This document shows positions 42,717-51,721 of a DNA stretch of 64,000 nt, in pieces. This stretch comes from JANPLG01 sp964609085 (lineage in GTDB: Bacteria; Armatimonadota; SYMT01). The translations under genes and the position numbers were made by a program. Position 1 is the first letter of the stretch. The number at the start of each line of letters is the position of its first letter. The notes beneath the pieces were generated by a model. It saw nothing but the letters and a program-made list of their open reading frames with translations, searched no databases and was not told the origin of the DNA. The stretch lies in NCBI GenBank assembly GCA_964609085.1, contig CAZSRZ010000006.1:17862-81861 (forward strand). The letters run 5' to 3'.

Positions 42717-43034
42717 GTCAACCAAGTCAGCGATCAACACCCATCTCGCGAGATAGCTCCTGTTGCAGCAGTTGCTCCCCCGCGGACGACAACGGGAAGG
42801 CCGTGAGGTAGAGGCCGGCACATGCCGGCCGCAAGCCCCACGGTTAACCCCCGAAACCAACAGACATTCTGGCGCCCAAAGTCGACCTCTCCAGTCCCTT
42901 TTTTCCCTGCACCGTTGATGATCCGTTGTCTCCCGATTGGCTGAACCAGCCGCTTTCGGCAGACATGATTGGGGTCTGCAAGAACCGTGCCAATCGCCAC
43001 GCTGCGGGCGGCCGGCCAGGACCGCGTGCCCACG
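42717..43034. other. Spacer between peptide gene and M50/HlyD gene
   Basis: This 318-base stretch contains the hairpin at 42813-42830 and no second peptide gene that I can support. A TTG at 42969 would extend the following gene by 22 codons. Confidence 0.5.
42813..42830 (+). terminator. Hairpin after the peptide gene
   Basis: GGCCGGC-ACAT-GCCGGCC, a perfect seven-pair stem with a four-base loop, about 95 bases after the peptide stop. There is no T-run. It could lower read-through into the large gene, as seen in other peptide operons. Confidence 0.45.
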
Positions 43035-45767
43035 ATGCCGTTCACGGAAGCTGACGCTCCCCAGCGACGCGCCCAGGTCGTGTTGCGTCCCTTTCTGGAG
43101 CCCGGACGGGTGCAGGTGCTGGATCATGCCTCGGGTCGCCGATTCGGCGTGGGCGAAATCGAGGCCCACATCCTGAAGTCCCTGGACGGCATGACGACGC
43201 TCGGCCAGATCGCGGCCTCGATTCCGCGTGAGTTCCCCGGCGTGCGCGGATCGGTGGAAACCGTCGTGCGGTTTGCCGACCGACTTGAGGCTCTCGGTCT
43301 TCTCGAAGGATCCACCGCGCAGCGGGGATCCCGACGGCGGATCCCGCTGTTCCGACGCCTCGCAAAAGTGATGTCGCCTCCCATTCCCGCGGAGGGGCTC
43401 TACCGGTTGCTTCTGCCGCTCGTGCGTCTGGCTTATCGGCCCTGGGTGCTGGTGGTCTTGCTGATCGCGGTCGTGTGGGCCGGCTACGAATCGTTCTTCG
43501 ACCGCGTCGCCTTGCTGGACTACGCTCACCTGTTCCAGCGAGGGACCGGCCTCCTCGCCGTCGTCGCCGGGATTGCCCTCATCGGCCTGATTCACGAACT
43601 CGGCCACGGGCTGACGTGCCGTTACTTCGGGGCACCCAGCCGCGGGATCGGCTGCTTTTTCATCTACGGCATTCCGCTGTTTTACTGCGACGTGAGTGGC
43701 GCCTACGATCTGAGCTCGCGCAGCCAGCGCATCGCCATCGACGCGGCGGGGCTCGGCTGGCAGCTCACCGCCGGCGCCGTTGCCTATCTCGGCTGGCGGG
43801 CCCTGGAGCCCGGTTCGTTCCCTGCGCTCATCTGCCAGGTGATGCTAGGGACCTGCGGCGCGATGTCGCTGATGAACCTGAACCCATTCATCCGGATGGA
43901 CGGCTACTATCTGTTGAGTGACTTCTGGAGCATCGCGAACCTGCGGGAGAAGTCGATCGGCTTTTTCCAATGGAAGATGGCTGCGATCCTCTGCGGGTCG
44001 CCCTCGCCGCGGGCTCGGTCGAGCCGCGAAGCGCGCATCTTCTTCTGGTTTGGGCTCCTGTCATCCCTCTACACCACTCTGCTGGTGTCGCTCTTGCTCT
44101 ACTTCGTTTCTCGGTGGATGCTGTCACACTGGCACGGCACCGGGGCGGTTGTGTTGGGGTTCATGCTGATGAGCATCGCTGTCTCCTGGGCCAGGTCCAC
44201 CGTGGCGCGCAGCCTCGCGCAGAGCAGCTCCGCGGGAGCGTCACCCACACCGCCGACTCCGCCCGAGGCCGGGACGGCGCCGCGGTCCTCTGCCGGGCCA
44301 CGGCCGCAGGCGGCCGTGTCACCCGAGGGGCCGCCGCCATGGAAGCTGCCGCGCGCCCGCTTCACGCTGCTCTTCGTGATCCTCGCCATAGTCTGGTTCT
44401 GGAATGCGAAGTGGCACTTTTTCATCGCCAGCCCCTGCACGCTGGAGGCCTGGGAGCGAGTACCGGTCCGCCCGGCCGTGGAAGGCGTGCTGCGGAGCGT
44501 TCCCTTCAGCGAGGGGGACGTGGTGCGCCGGGGGGAGCTTCTCGGCGTCCTGGAATCGGCGGATCTCTCCAGCGCGCGGACCCAGGCCCGACAGAAGGCG
44601 CAAGCCGTCCAGGCCGTGGGGGACGCGATGGAGTTGGAAGCCCCCGTCACCCGATTGGAGAAGGAGCAGGCGATCATGTCCGCTCGGCAAGAGGTGCGGG
44701 CAGCGAGGGCGGATCTCGACAACATGCTGAGCGAGTTCCCGGCTCGTCTCGCCGAGGCCGATCGGCAGTTGAGCGAGGCCGGCAAGGCGGTCGATGCCGC
44801 GGAGTTGGTCGCGAAACGTCTCCGGGTGGATGAACGCGCCATGGCCGACGGCAACCTGCCACCGAACATGCAGGCCATCGCCGAGCGCATCCAACGTGTG
44901 GACGCTCAGCGGCGGCTGGCCGCGACGGATCTCCGGCGTACCGAAATCCTCGTGGGCGAGGGTGCGCTGCAGCGCCAGAAGTTGGACTCCGCGCAGGCGG
45001 ATCTAGAGCAGTTGAGCCGTGATCGCGCCGCGCTGGAGAGTGAGCTGCGACAGGAGATGAAGGCCCTCCGAGAACGGCGGGAGGATGCGGAGGCCGAGGT
45101 GGAAGCGCGGCTGGCGGCCCGGCGAACCGCGGAAGAGACGCTGGAGCGGGTGCGACGGGAGACGCGCAACCAGAAGCTGGACGCCCAACGCGACGAAGTG
45201 CGAGCCCGCGAAGACCTTCTCGCCGCATCCATCAGCCTCCGGGCCGCGGCGGACATCAAGCGGGCCCAGGCACAGGCGAAGCGGCTGGAAGCTCGCCCTC
45301 TCGTGACGGAGATCGGTCGGTTGGATCGGAAAATCCGAGAGACTCGGGTGTTGGCGCCCGCGTCCGGGATCATCAGCACACCCCGCCTCCGGGAGCGCGA
45401 AGGCAAGAAGTTCAACACCGGCGAGACGATTGCCTGGATTGACGAGGTGGATCGCCTGCGGGCTCGCGTCTTCGTGGACGAGAAGGAGATCGGCTTCGTG
45501 CACCTGGGGCAGGTGGTCCAGGTGAAGGTCGGGGCCTTCCCGGACCGGCTGTTTGAGGGCACGGTGCTGGAACAGGCCACGCGCGCTTCGGACAGGGGCG
45601 GGAAACCCAGCTACGAGGTGATTCTGCGGATCCAGAACTCCGACCGCACGCTCCGCCCGGGGATCACCGGCTACGCCAAGGTGATCGTCGGCGATCGCCC
45701 GCTGCGCGAGGTCGTCTTCCGCAAGCTCATTCGCTACTTCCGGACCGAGGTCTGGACTTGGTTCTGA
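43035..45767 (+). CDS. PqqD-like / M50 peptidase / HlyD fusion, probable peptide processing and export protein
   Basis: A 910-residue protein from the ATG at 43035 (a TTG at 42969 is possible). Order: PqqD-like winged domain (about 10-85, GEIEAHILKSLDGMTTLGQIAA); membrane segments with the site-2-protease motif HELGH at 187-191 and NPFIRMDG at 283-290; a Pro/Ala linker near 400-440; a membrane segment; then a HlyD adaptor with lipoyl halves (RPAVEGVLRSVPFSEGDVV; VLAPASGIISTP) around a long coiled coil. Such fusions accompany peptide gene clusters. A PqqD domain normally binds a leader peptide, which suits the 31-residue neighbour. Confidence 0.88.
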   Translation: MPFTEADAPQRRAQVVLRPFLEPGRVQVLDHASGRRFGVGEIEAHILKSLDGMTTLGQIAASIPREFPGVRGSVETVVRFADRLEALGLLEGSTAQRGSRRRIPLFRRLAKVMSPPIPAEGLYRLLLPLVRLAYRPWVLVVLLIAVVWAGYESFFDRVALLDYAHLFQRGTGLLAVVAGIALIGLIHELGHGLTCRYFGAPSRGIGCFFIYGIPLFYCDVSGAYDLSSRSQRIAIDAAGLGWQLTAGAVAYLGWRALEPGSFPALICQVMLGTCGAMSLMNLNPFIRMDGYYLLSDFWSIANLREKSIGFFQWKMAAILCGSPSPRARSSREARIFFWFGLLSSLYTTLLVSLLLYFVSRWMLSHWHGTGAVVLGFMLMSIAVSWARSTVARSLAQSSSAGASPTPPTPPEAGTAPRSSAGPRPQAAVSPEGPPPWKLPRARFTLLFVILAIVWFWNAKWHFFIASPCTLEAWERVPVRPAVEGVLRSVPFSEGDVVRRGELLGVLESADLSSARTQARQKAQAVQAVGDAMELEAPVTRLEKEQAIMSARQEVRAARADLDNMLSEFPARLAEADRQLSEAGKAVDAAELVAKRLRVDERAMADGNLPPNMQAIAERIQRVDAQRRLAATDLRRTEILVGEGALQRQKLDSAQADLEQLSRDRAALESELRQEMKALRERREDAEAEVEARLAARRTAEETLERVRRETRNQKLDAQRDEVRAREDLLAASISLRAAADIKRAQAQAKRLEARPLVTEIGRLDRKIRETRVLAPASGIISTPRLREREGKKFNTGETIAWIDEVDRLRARVFVDEKEIGFVHLGQVVQVKVGAFPDRLFEGTVLEQATRASDRGGKPSYEVILRIQNSDRTLRPGITGYAKVIVGDRPLREVVFRKLIRYFRTEVWTWF

Positions 45768-46393
45768 ATCGGGCCCCATTCGTCATCGGCATCGCGGGCG
45801 GTACCGGATCGGGAAAGACGACCGTCGTTACGGCTCTCATCGAGGCTGTCGGGGAGCAGCGGGTCGTCCGGCTGGAGCAGGACTCTTACTACCGCCATCG
45901 TGCCGAGCTGACCCCGGCCGCTCGCGCGGCCCTGAACTACGATCACCCGGATGCCCTGGATCTCGACCTCCTCGCCCACCATCTCCGCGAGTTGCGATCG
46001 GGACGCCCGGTGGAGACCCCCACTTACGACTTCCGCACACACCTGCGGAAAGCAACGGGCCGGAGGCTGGAGCCGCGGGCCTGCGTCGTGGTCGAGGGGA
46101 TCCTGGTGCTCGGCAGCGCGGAACTCCGTGCGCAGATGGACCTGCGGCTCTACGTCGAGACCGACGCCGACATCCGCTTCATCCGGCGCCTTCGCCGAGA
46201 CACCATCGAGCGCGGCCGGACCGTAGAGAGCGTGATTGAGCAGTGGGAGCGGGCTGTCCGCCCCATGCACCTCGAATACGTCGAACCGAGCCGGCGGCAC
46301 GCCCACCTTATTGTCCCGGAAAGCGGAGGCCCAGAGGCGTTGGAGGTTCTGCTTAGTCGCGTCCGCGCCGTGCTGGGGTTGAAAGCCGGCTAG
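45758..46393 (+). CDS. udk: Uridine kinase
   Basis: Phosphorylates uridine and cytidine. The 211 residues have Walker A GIAGGTGSGKTTV, LEQDSYYRH, NYDHPDALD and the R-R-x3-D-x5-R lid (RRLRRDTIERGRT), the classical Udk set at the usual length. The start is a TTG at 45758 that lies inside the end of the M50/HlyD gene, so translation is coupled by a ten-base overlap. The link with that gene is positional; a role in modifying the peptide is not implied. It converges with feoB and their stops overlap. Confidence 0.92.
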   Translation: MVLNRAPFVIGIAGGTGSGKTTVVTALIEAVGEQRVVRLEQDSYYRHRAELTPAARAALNYDHPDALDLDLLAHHLRELRSGRPVETPTYDFRTHLRKATGRRLEPRACVVVEGILVLGSAELRAQMDLRLYVETDADIRFIRRLRRDTIERGRTVESVIEQWERAVRPMHLEYVEPSRRHAHLIVPESGGPEALEVLLSRVRAVLGLKAG

Positions 46394-48513
46394 CCTAGAC
46401 CTACCGACCGGGCTACCCAGAAGGCCAGGGTGGCGCCGCCCCACGCCAGCCCGGTCATGTAAACCCACGCGAAGGCCGGCCATTTCCAGCTACCCGTCTC
46501 ACGTCGCATGACGGCCAGGGTCGAGACGCACTGCATGGCGAGGACGTAGAACACCATCAAGCCGATCGCCGAGGCGGTTGAGAAGAGCGGCTGGCCCGTC
46601 CGCGGATCGACCTCCGCCCGCATCCGTTGTCGCACGCTGACAGCCTGCCGGTCGTCGTCGTCCTCCACGCTATAGACGATGGCCATGGTGCCGACGAAAA
46701 CCTCGCGTGCCGCGAACGACCCAAGGATGCCGATTCCCACCTTCCAGTCCATGCCGAAGGTGCTGAGCGCCGGCTCGAGGGCCTTCCCCGCGATTCCGGC
46801 GATGCTCTGCTCCAGTCGCTCGTGTGAGGGCATGGAGGGAGATCCGGGGTAGCGCATCGCCGCCCATAGCAGCACACTGATGCACAGAATCACGGTGCCC
46901 GCGCGGCTCACGAACTCGGACGCTCGCTCATAGGTCTGGGTCAGGACGGTGCGGATACCCGGCACCTTGTATGGCGGCAGCTCCATCAGGAAGAGCTGGG
47001 CGTCCCCCTTGAAAAGGGTGCGCTTCAGCACCGACGCCACGAGCAGGGCCGTGGTCAGCCCGAGCAGGTAGAGCCCCACCAGAACCAGCGCCGGCAGCGA
47101 GACCACCATCCACAGGCGTCTGTCCGGGATGAATCCCGCGATGAGCAAGGTGTAGACTGGCAAGCGAGCGCTGCAGCTCATCAGCGGCGCCACCAGGATT
47201 GTCACCATCCGGTCGCGCCGGTCTTCGATGGTGCGGGTAGAGAGGATGCCCGGGATGGCGCAGGCGAAGGAGCTGAGCAGTGGGATGAAGCTCTTGCCGT
47301 GCAGACCCACTCTCGACATTACCCGGTCCATCACGAAGGCGGCGCGAGCCATGTAGCCCGAGTCCTCGAGCAGTCCGATGAAGAGGAAGAGAAAGGTGAT
47401 TTGCGGCAGGAAGATGATCACACCGCCGACGCCGCCGATGACGCCATCGACAATCAGGCTCCGAAGGTCCCCCGGCGGCAGGAGGCCGCCCACCCACCCG
47501 CCGAGGGCACCCTGGGCGGACTCAATCCAGCTCATCGGCGTGCTGGACCAGGTGAACACGCCCTGCAGCATCAGGAGCATGAGGGCCAGGAAGAGGATGA
47601 TGCCGCCGACTCGGTGAGTCGCGATGCGGTCGATGCGTTCCGACCAGGTGACTCTTGGCGGAGCATGCTCCACCACCTCCATCAGCATCTGGCGTATCCA
47701 GTCGTAGCGGGCTTCCACCGGCGCAGCCAATGGATCGAGACCCTCTGATCGCAGTCGCGCCTCCGCTGATTCCACGAGGAACAGCACGCTCGGCTGGTCC
47801 GCCAGGAGGGCGAGGCGAGCTTCCGGGGAGAGCGTGATGAGCTGGAGCGCGTGAAACAGCGCCAGAGGCGCCGAGGCGTAGCCGACGTTCCGCAAGCCTT
47901 CGGCCAGCTCCGTCAGTGTCGACCGGAGTGGTCCTTCCGCGAGCCAATCCGGCGGCTGGACGGGCAGCGGTGGCTTCGCGAGCAACTCGCGTAACGCGGG
48001 GATCCCCTCGCCACGAGTGGCGACCATTGGCACAACCGGAATTCCGAGTCGCTGCGAAAGCCGATCGGCGTCGACGCGAATCCCCATCCGGGCTGCCACG
48101 TCAACCATGTTCAGGCAGAGGATCACCGGCAGTCCCAGATCAAGGATCTGGCCGGCCAAATAGAGGTTTCGGTCCAGGTTGCTGGCGTCGACGACGACCA
48201 GCACCACCTCCGGCCGCGGTGGGAAACCACCCAGCAGCACGTCCCGCGCAATCCGCTCATCGGGAGAGCGCACAGAGAGCGAGTAGCATCCCGGCAGGTC
48301 GATGACCATCGCGCCGGTTTCGGCGAGTCGGCCCTCACGACGCTCGACGGTGACGCCGGCGTAGTTGCCCACCCGGTGACGCAATCCCGTGAGCGCGTTG
48401 AACAGCGTTGTTTTGCCGCAGTTTGGGTTGCCCCCGAGGGCAATCACCCCTGGCGCTGCGGCCGCCGGCCGCGTCGCCTCGGAGGTGGCTCCGACTTCCT
48501 GAGGCGCGGACAC
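46390..48513 (-). CDS. feoB: Ferrous iron transporter FeoB
   Basis: Inner membrane Fe(II) uptake protein. The 707 residues have the cytoplasmic G domain first: GGNPNCGKTTLFN (G1), DLPGCYSL (G3), NMVD (G4), then the helical GDI region and Gate motifs LLEDSGYMARAAFVMD and SFACAIPGILSTRTI within the membrane part. The C-terminal end FAAREVFVGTMAIVY is the second gate region. The GTG at 48513 is two bases after the feoA stop. It is the third gene of a feoA-feoA-feoB operon. Confidence 0.97.
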   Translation of the reverse strand: MSAPQEVGATSEATRPAAAAPGVIALGGNPNCGKTTLFNALTGLRHRVGNYAGVTVERREGRLAETGAMVIDLPGCYSLSVRSPDERIARDVLLGGFPPRPEVVLVVVDASNLDRNLYLAGQILDLGLPVILCLNMVDVAARMGIRVDADRLSQRLGIPVVPMVATRGEGIPALRELLAKPPLPVQPPDWLAEGPLRSTLTELAEGLRNVGYASAPLALFHALQLITLSPEARLALLADQPSVLFLVESAEARLRSEGLDPLAAPVEARYDWIRQMLMEVVEHAPPRVTWSERIDRIATHRVGGIILFLALMLLMLQGVFTWSSTPMSWIESAQGALGGWVGGLLPPGDLRSLIVDGVIGGVGGVIIFLPQITFLFLFIGLLEDSGYMARAAFVMDRVMSRVGLHGKSFIPLLSSFACAIPGILSTRTIEDRRDRMVTILVAPLMSCSARLPVYTLLIAGFIPDRRLWMVVSLPALVLVGLYLLGLTTALLVASVLKRTLFKGDAQLFLMELPPYKVPGIRTVLTQTYERASEFVSRAGTVILCISVLLWAAMRYPGSPSMPSHERLEQSIAGIAGKALEPALSTFGMDWKVGIGILGSFAAREVFVGTMAIVYSVEDDDDRQAVSVRQRMRAEVDPRTGQPLFSTASAIGLMVFYVLAMQCVSTLAVMRRETGSWKWPAFAWVYMTGLAWGGATLAFWVARSVGLG

Positions 48514-48515
48514 CG

Positions 48516-48752
48516 TCAGATCAGCGCGTCGAGGATCACCCCGGCGGCATCCCCGCGGCGCAAGGTCAGGCTGTGTCCGCGCACGCGAATCTCAATCGGG
48601 TCACCCAGCGGGGCGGCACGGATGAACCGGACGGGCGCGCCGCGGATTAGACCCATCTCCTGGAGCCGCACACGGATGTCCACGGCTCCGTCCACGCGCA
48701 GGATTCGGCCCTCTTCACCGGGGGTCAACGAACAGAGGCTTCGTTCGGACAT
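48516..48752 (-). CDS. feoA: FeoA domain protein, proximal to feoB
   Basis: A 78-residue SH3-like protein that supports FeoB. SLCSLTPGEEGRILRV, RLQEMGLIRGAPVRFIRAAPLGDPIEIRVRGHSLTLRRGDA are the full FeoA pattern. The ATG at 48752 matches the family's N-terminus; a TTG at 48800 would add 16 residues of no FeoA likeness and overlap the upstream gene. It is 31 bases after the first feoA-like gene. Confidence 0.92.
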   Translation of the reverse strand: MSERSLCSLTPGEEGRILRVDGAVDIRVRLQEMGLIRGAPVRFIRAAPLGDPIEIRVRGHSLTLRRGDAAGVILDALI

Positions 48753-48783
48753 GGGGTGTGCGGCGACGGGACAATCGGGCAGG

Positions 48784-49002
48784 CTAGACAGGCTCGACAA
48801 CGATCTGTTGTGCCAGGTGGCCGCTCAGGCCGATGCGGCTCTGGTGCACCAGACAGACGCAGGACGGGCCGCCCTGCAGGCAGCGGATGACGGCATTCTC
48901 GCAAAAGCCAAGCTCACGTAGGCGGTGGCACACGTCTGGCTGGCCTTCCAGCCGCCTCACGCGCACCGCGCTTCCGGGTCGCACCGCATTCAACGTCGTC
49001 AT
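48784..49002 (-). CDS. Second, Cys-bearing FeoA-like protein
   Basis: A 72-residue protein with LNAVRPGSAVRVRRL and CHRLRELGFCENAVIRCLQGGPSCVCLVHQSRIGLSGHLAQQIVV, a FeoA SH3-like fold. Unlike the neighbouring FeoA it has five Cys, including C-x-C, and lacks the basic RG..L.LR end. The start at 49002 fits the domain; an ATG at 49041 would fall at the predicted transcription start. It is first in the feo operon. The Cys could serve redox or metal sensing, by inference. Confidence 0.8.
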   Translation of the reverse strand: MTTLNAVRPGSAVRVRRLEGQPDVCHRLRELGFCENAVIRCLQGGPSCVCLVHQSRIGLSGHLAQQIVVEPV

Positions 49003-49048
49003 TCGCTTGCTCTGCCCTCGCCGATCCGATGGGTCGGCCATCTGCCTA

Positions 49049-49077
49049 ACTATAGCGTGCCCGAAAGAACGGGGCAA
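49049..49077 (-). promoter_or_regulatory. feo operon promoter
   Basis: On the minus strand TTGCCC (49072-49077), a 17-base spacer and TATAGT (49049-49054). It lies 47 bases before the first feoA-like start. Confidence 0.6.
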
Positions 49078-49095
49078 CCACAGCGGGCATTGAGA

Positions 49096-49111
49096 TTTAG
49101 TCGAGGCTAAA
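49096..49111. promoter_or_regulatory. Possible DtxR/MntR-type operator upstream of feo
   Basis: TTTAG-TCGAGG-CTAAA, a perfect five-base inverted repeat with six-base centre. The halves resemble the TTAGG/CCTAA-like halves of DtxR/IdeR sites. It is about 20 bases upstream of the predicted -35, so it is not a classical overlapping operator. It also lies upstream of ppk on the other strand. Confidence 0.4.
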
Positions 49112-49271
49112 CGCCCGGCGCGGACGCCGCTTCCCGCGTTGGAAGTGTTGGCGTCGGACGGAGACCGGCTTTCGGGGCGGCAGACCTCCGGGCCCGTCGT
49201 CCGGACGCTCCCCCGGGGACGGGCCCCATCCGCCTCAATCGAAGCTGACACGAAACAGTGCCGTCCCTATC

Positions 49272-51689
49272 ATGATCCTCAAGCCCCTCCCGCGCGAGAC
49301 ATCAGTTATGCTCCTCGGCACCCCCGACGCCCCGGCCGACCCGCCCGGTAGTTCCAGTTCCGAACTGGCCGACCCGGCTCTCTACATCAACCGTGAACTC
49401 TCCTGGTTGGAGTTCAATCAGCGTGTGCTGGAGGAGGCCCTGGAAAAGGGTGCGCCTCCGCTCGAGCGACTGAAGTTCCTCGCCATCGTCTCGTCGAACC
49501 TGGACGAGTTCTTCATGGTGCGAGTCGCGGGGCTTCGGCGACAGATCCGCCTGGACGCAGTGACGCTTGCCGCCGACCTGATGGCCCCCGCCGACCAGTT
49601 GAAGGCCATCATGACCCGCTGCCACCAGATGGTGCAGGACCTGTACCGGTGTCTCCGGCGATCGGTCCTGCCGGCCCTGGCGGAACACGGCATCCGCATC
49701 CTTCCCGTGGAGGAGCTGAATAAGGAAGATGCCCGCTGGGCAAACGACTACTTCCACCGCCAGGTGTTCCCGGTCTTGACCCCACTGGCGCTCGACCCTG
49801 CACACCCCTTCCCGCACCTCCGCAATCGGAGCATCAATCTGATGGTGACACTCCGAAAGGGGAGGGGGCACCGCACCCCGCTCTATTTCGCGGTGGTGCA
49901 AGTGCCGGGAGTGTTGCCGAGGATCCTCCGGTTGCCGGGTGAGGGCGCCCGCTTCGTCTTGCTGGAAGATCTGATCAACCACCACATCTCGGAGCTGTTC
50001 CAGGGCCTGTCGGTGGTCGACTGCTACGCGTTCCGCATCACCCGGGATAGCGATCTCGACTTCGATGAGGATGAGGCGGAGGACCTGCTCGAGGCTATCC
50101 AGGAGGAGGTTCGTCGCCGTGACTGGGGGGTCACCGTCCGCCTGGAGGTATCGGGAACCGTGGGCGAACGTGCACAGCAGGAGTTGCTGGGAGCGCTGGG
50201 GATCACCGCGGCGGAAGTCTACTGCGTCGACGGGCCGCTGAACTTGCCGGACTTCTTTGCCATCCAGCGCCTGCCGGAGTATCCGCACCTGCGCGACGAG
50301 CCCTACGTCCCGCCTGTCCCCCGCCGACTTCAGGGCAAGAAGGACCTCTTCGCTGAGATTCGCGCCGGGGACATACTCCTGCATCACCCCTACGAGTCCT
50401 TTTCGCCCGTGGTTGAGTTCTTGCGGCAGGCGGCGGAAGACCCGGATGTGTTGGCGATTAAGATGACGCTCTACCGCACGAGCGGCAACTCTCCGCTGGT
50501 GGCAGCGTTGGCGCGGGCTGCCCAGAACCGGAAGCAGGTGACCGCAGTCATCGAGCTCAAGGCCCGCTTCGACGAGGAGAACAACATCGTGTGGGCGCGC
50601 TCTCTGGAGCGGGCCGGTGTGCACGTGGTCTACGGGCTGGTCGGCCTGAAGACCCATTGCAAGCTACTCATGGTCGTCCGGCGGGAGCATGGCGAAGACC
50701 GGCTGCGTCGCTATGTCCACCTGGGCACCGGGAACTACAACGCCGACACCGCCCGGCTTTACACGGATCTCGGCATCCTCACCTCTTCCCTTAAAGTGGG
50801 GCAGGATGTTTCCCGGCTGTTCAATGTCCTGACGGGATTCTCGGAGTTTCCAGTCTGGCGGCGGCTGGCAGTGGCGCCGGTGGGCTTGCGGGCGCGCTTC
50901 CTCGAGTTAATCAAGCGGGAAGCCGACCATGCGCGGGCGGGGCGGCCGGCGCAGATCATTGCGCAGATGAACAGCCTGACGGACCCTGAGATTCTCCGCG
51001 CACTGTATCAGGCCTCGCAGGCAGGAGTGAACATCCTGCTGATCATCCGCGGCATCTGCTGCCTGCGGCCGGGGATCCCCGGCGTCAGTGAGCGGATAGA
51101 GGTGCTGAGCATCGTCGGGCGATTCCTTGAGCACTGCCGCATTTTCTATTTCCGCAACGGGGACAAGGAGCTCTGCGGACCCGAGGCAGAGGTCTACCTT
51201 GCCAGTGCGGACTGGATGAATCGAAATCTCTCGCGCCGGGTGGAGATTGTGTTTCCCGTCGAGGATCCCGAGCTGCGCCGCCGCGTGGTGGAGGAGATAC
51301 TGCTGGTCCGGGCGAGGGACACCAGCGCTGCGCGGCGGCTGAACCGGGACGGCAGCTACACCCGCGTCCGCGCCAAGCGCGGAGAGCGGCAGGACAGCCA
51401 GGCATGGTTTATGGCACGGGCCCTGGGCGAAAACGCTCCGGACGCGGAGAGGCCCTACGGTGCCGACCTGCTGCTGCACGACCCCGGCAACGCTCGACCG
51501 CCGCGCCCCCTCGAGGAGGACATGCTCGACGAGCAGTTCAGTTCGAAATCTGGCCTGGCCGGCGACGGCGAGCCAGGGCAGTACACTCCGCCCTACGCTG
51601 ACGAGACCGTGAGTCTTGCCGACGACTCCTGGGACGATGTGGGTTTCGCGTCGCCCCCGGCCGAACTGCCGTCCCGAACCAAGCCGTAA
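49272..51689 (+). CDS. ppk1: Polyphosphate kinase
   Basis: Makes inorganic polyphosphate from ATP. The 805 residues contain YINRELSWLEFNQRVLEEA at the N-terminus, the head domain with FPHLRNRSINL, and the catalytic C-terminal half: HHPYESF, IKMTLYRTSGNSPLV, AVIELKARFDEENNI, KTHCKLLMVVR, and YVHLGTGNYN where the phosphorylated His sits. The C-terminal 100 residues are a charged, unconserved extension. Start at 49272 or at an ATG at 49308; neither has a strong ribosome binding site. A CYTH-domain gene converges with it. Confidence 0.97.
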   Translation: MILKPLPRETSVMLLGTPDAPADPPGSSSSELADPALYINRELSWLEFNQRVLEEALEKGAPPLERLKFLAIVSSNLDEFFMVRVAGLRRQIRLDAVTLAADLMAPADQLKAIMTRCHQMVQDLYRCLRRSVLPALAEHGIRILPVEELNKEDARWANDYFHRQVFPVLTPLALDPAHPFPHLRNRSINLMVTLRKGRGHRTPLYFAVVQVPGVLPRILRLPGEGARFVLLEDLINHHISELFQGLSVVDCYAFRITRDSDLDFDEDEAEDLLEAIQEEVRRRDWGVTVRLEVSGTVGERAQQELLGALGITAAEVYCVDGPLNLPDFFAIQRLPEYPHLRDEPYVPPVPRRLQGKKDLFAEIRAGDILLHHPYESFSPVVEFLRQAAEDPDVLAIKMTLYRTSGNSPLVAALARAAQNRKQVTAVIELKARFDEENNIVWARSLERAGVHVVYGLVGLKTHCKLLMVVRREHGEDRLRRYVHLGTGNYNADTARLYTDLGILTSSLKVGQDVSRLFNVLTGFSEFPVWRRLAVAPVGLRARFLELIKREADHARAGRPAQIIAQMNSLTDPEILRALYQASQAGVNILLIIRGICCLRPGIPGVSERIEVLSIVGRFLEHCRIFYFRNGDKELCGPEAEVYLASADWMNRNLSRRVEIVFPVEDPELRRRVVEEILLVRARDTSAARRLNRDGSYTRVRAKRGERQDSQAWFMARALGENAPDAERPYGADLLLHDPGNARPPRPLEEDMLDEQFSSKSGLAGDGEPGQYTPPYADETVSLADDSWDDVGFASPPAELPSRTKP

Positions 51690-51721
51690 CCGGCGAAGCC
51701 GACCGGGGAAAGGAGCGGGAG

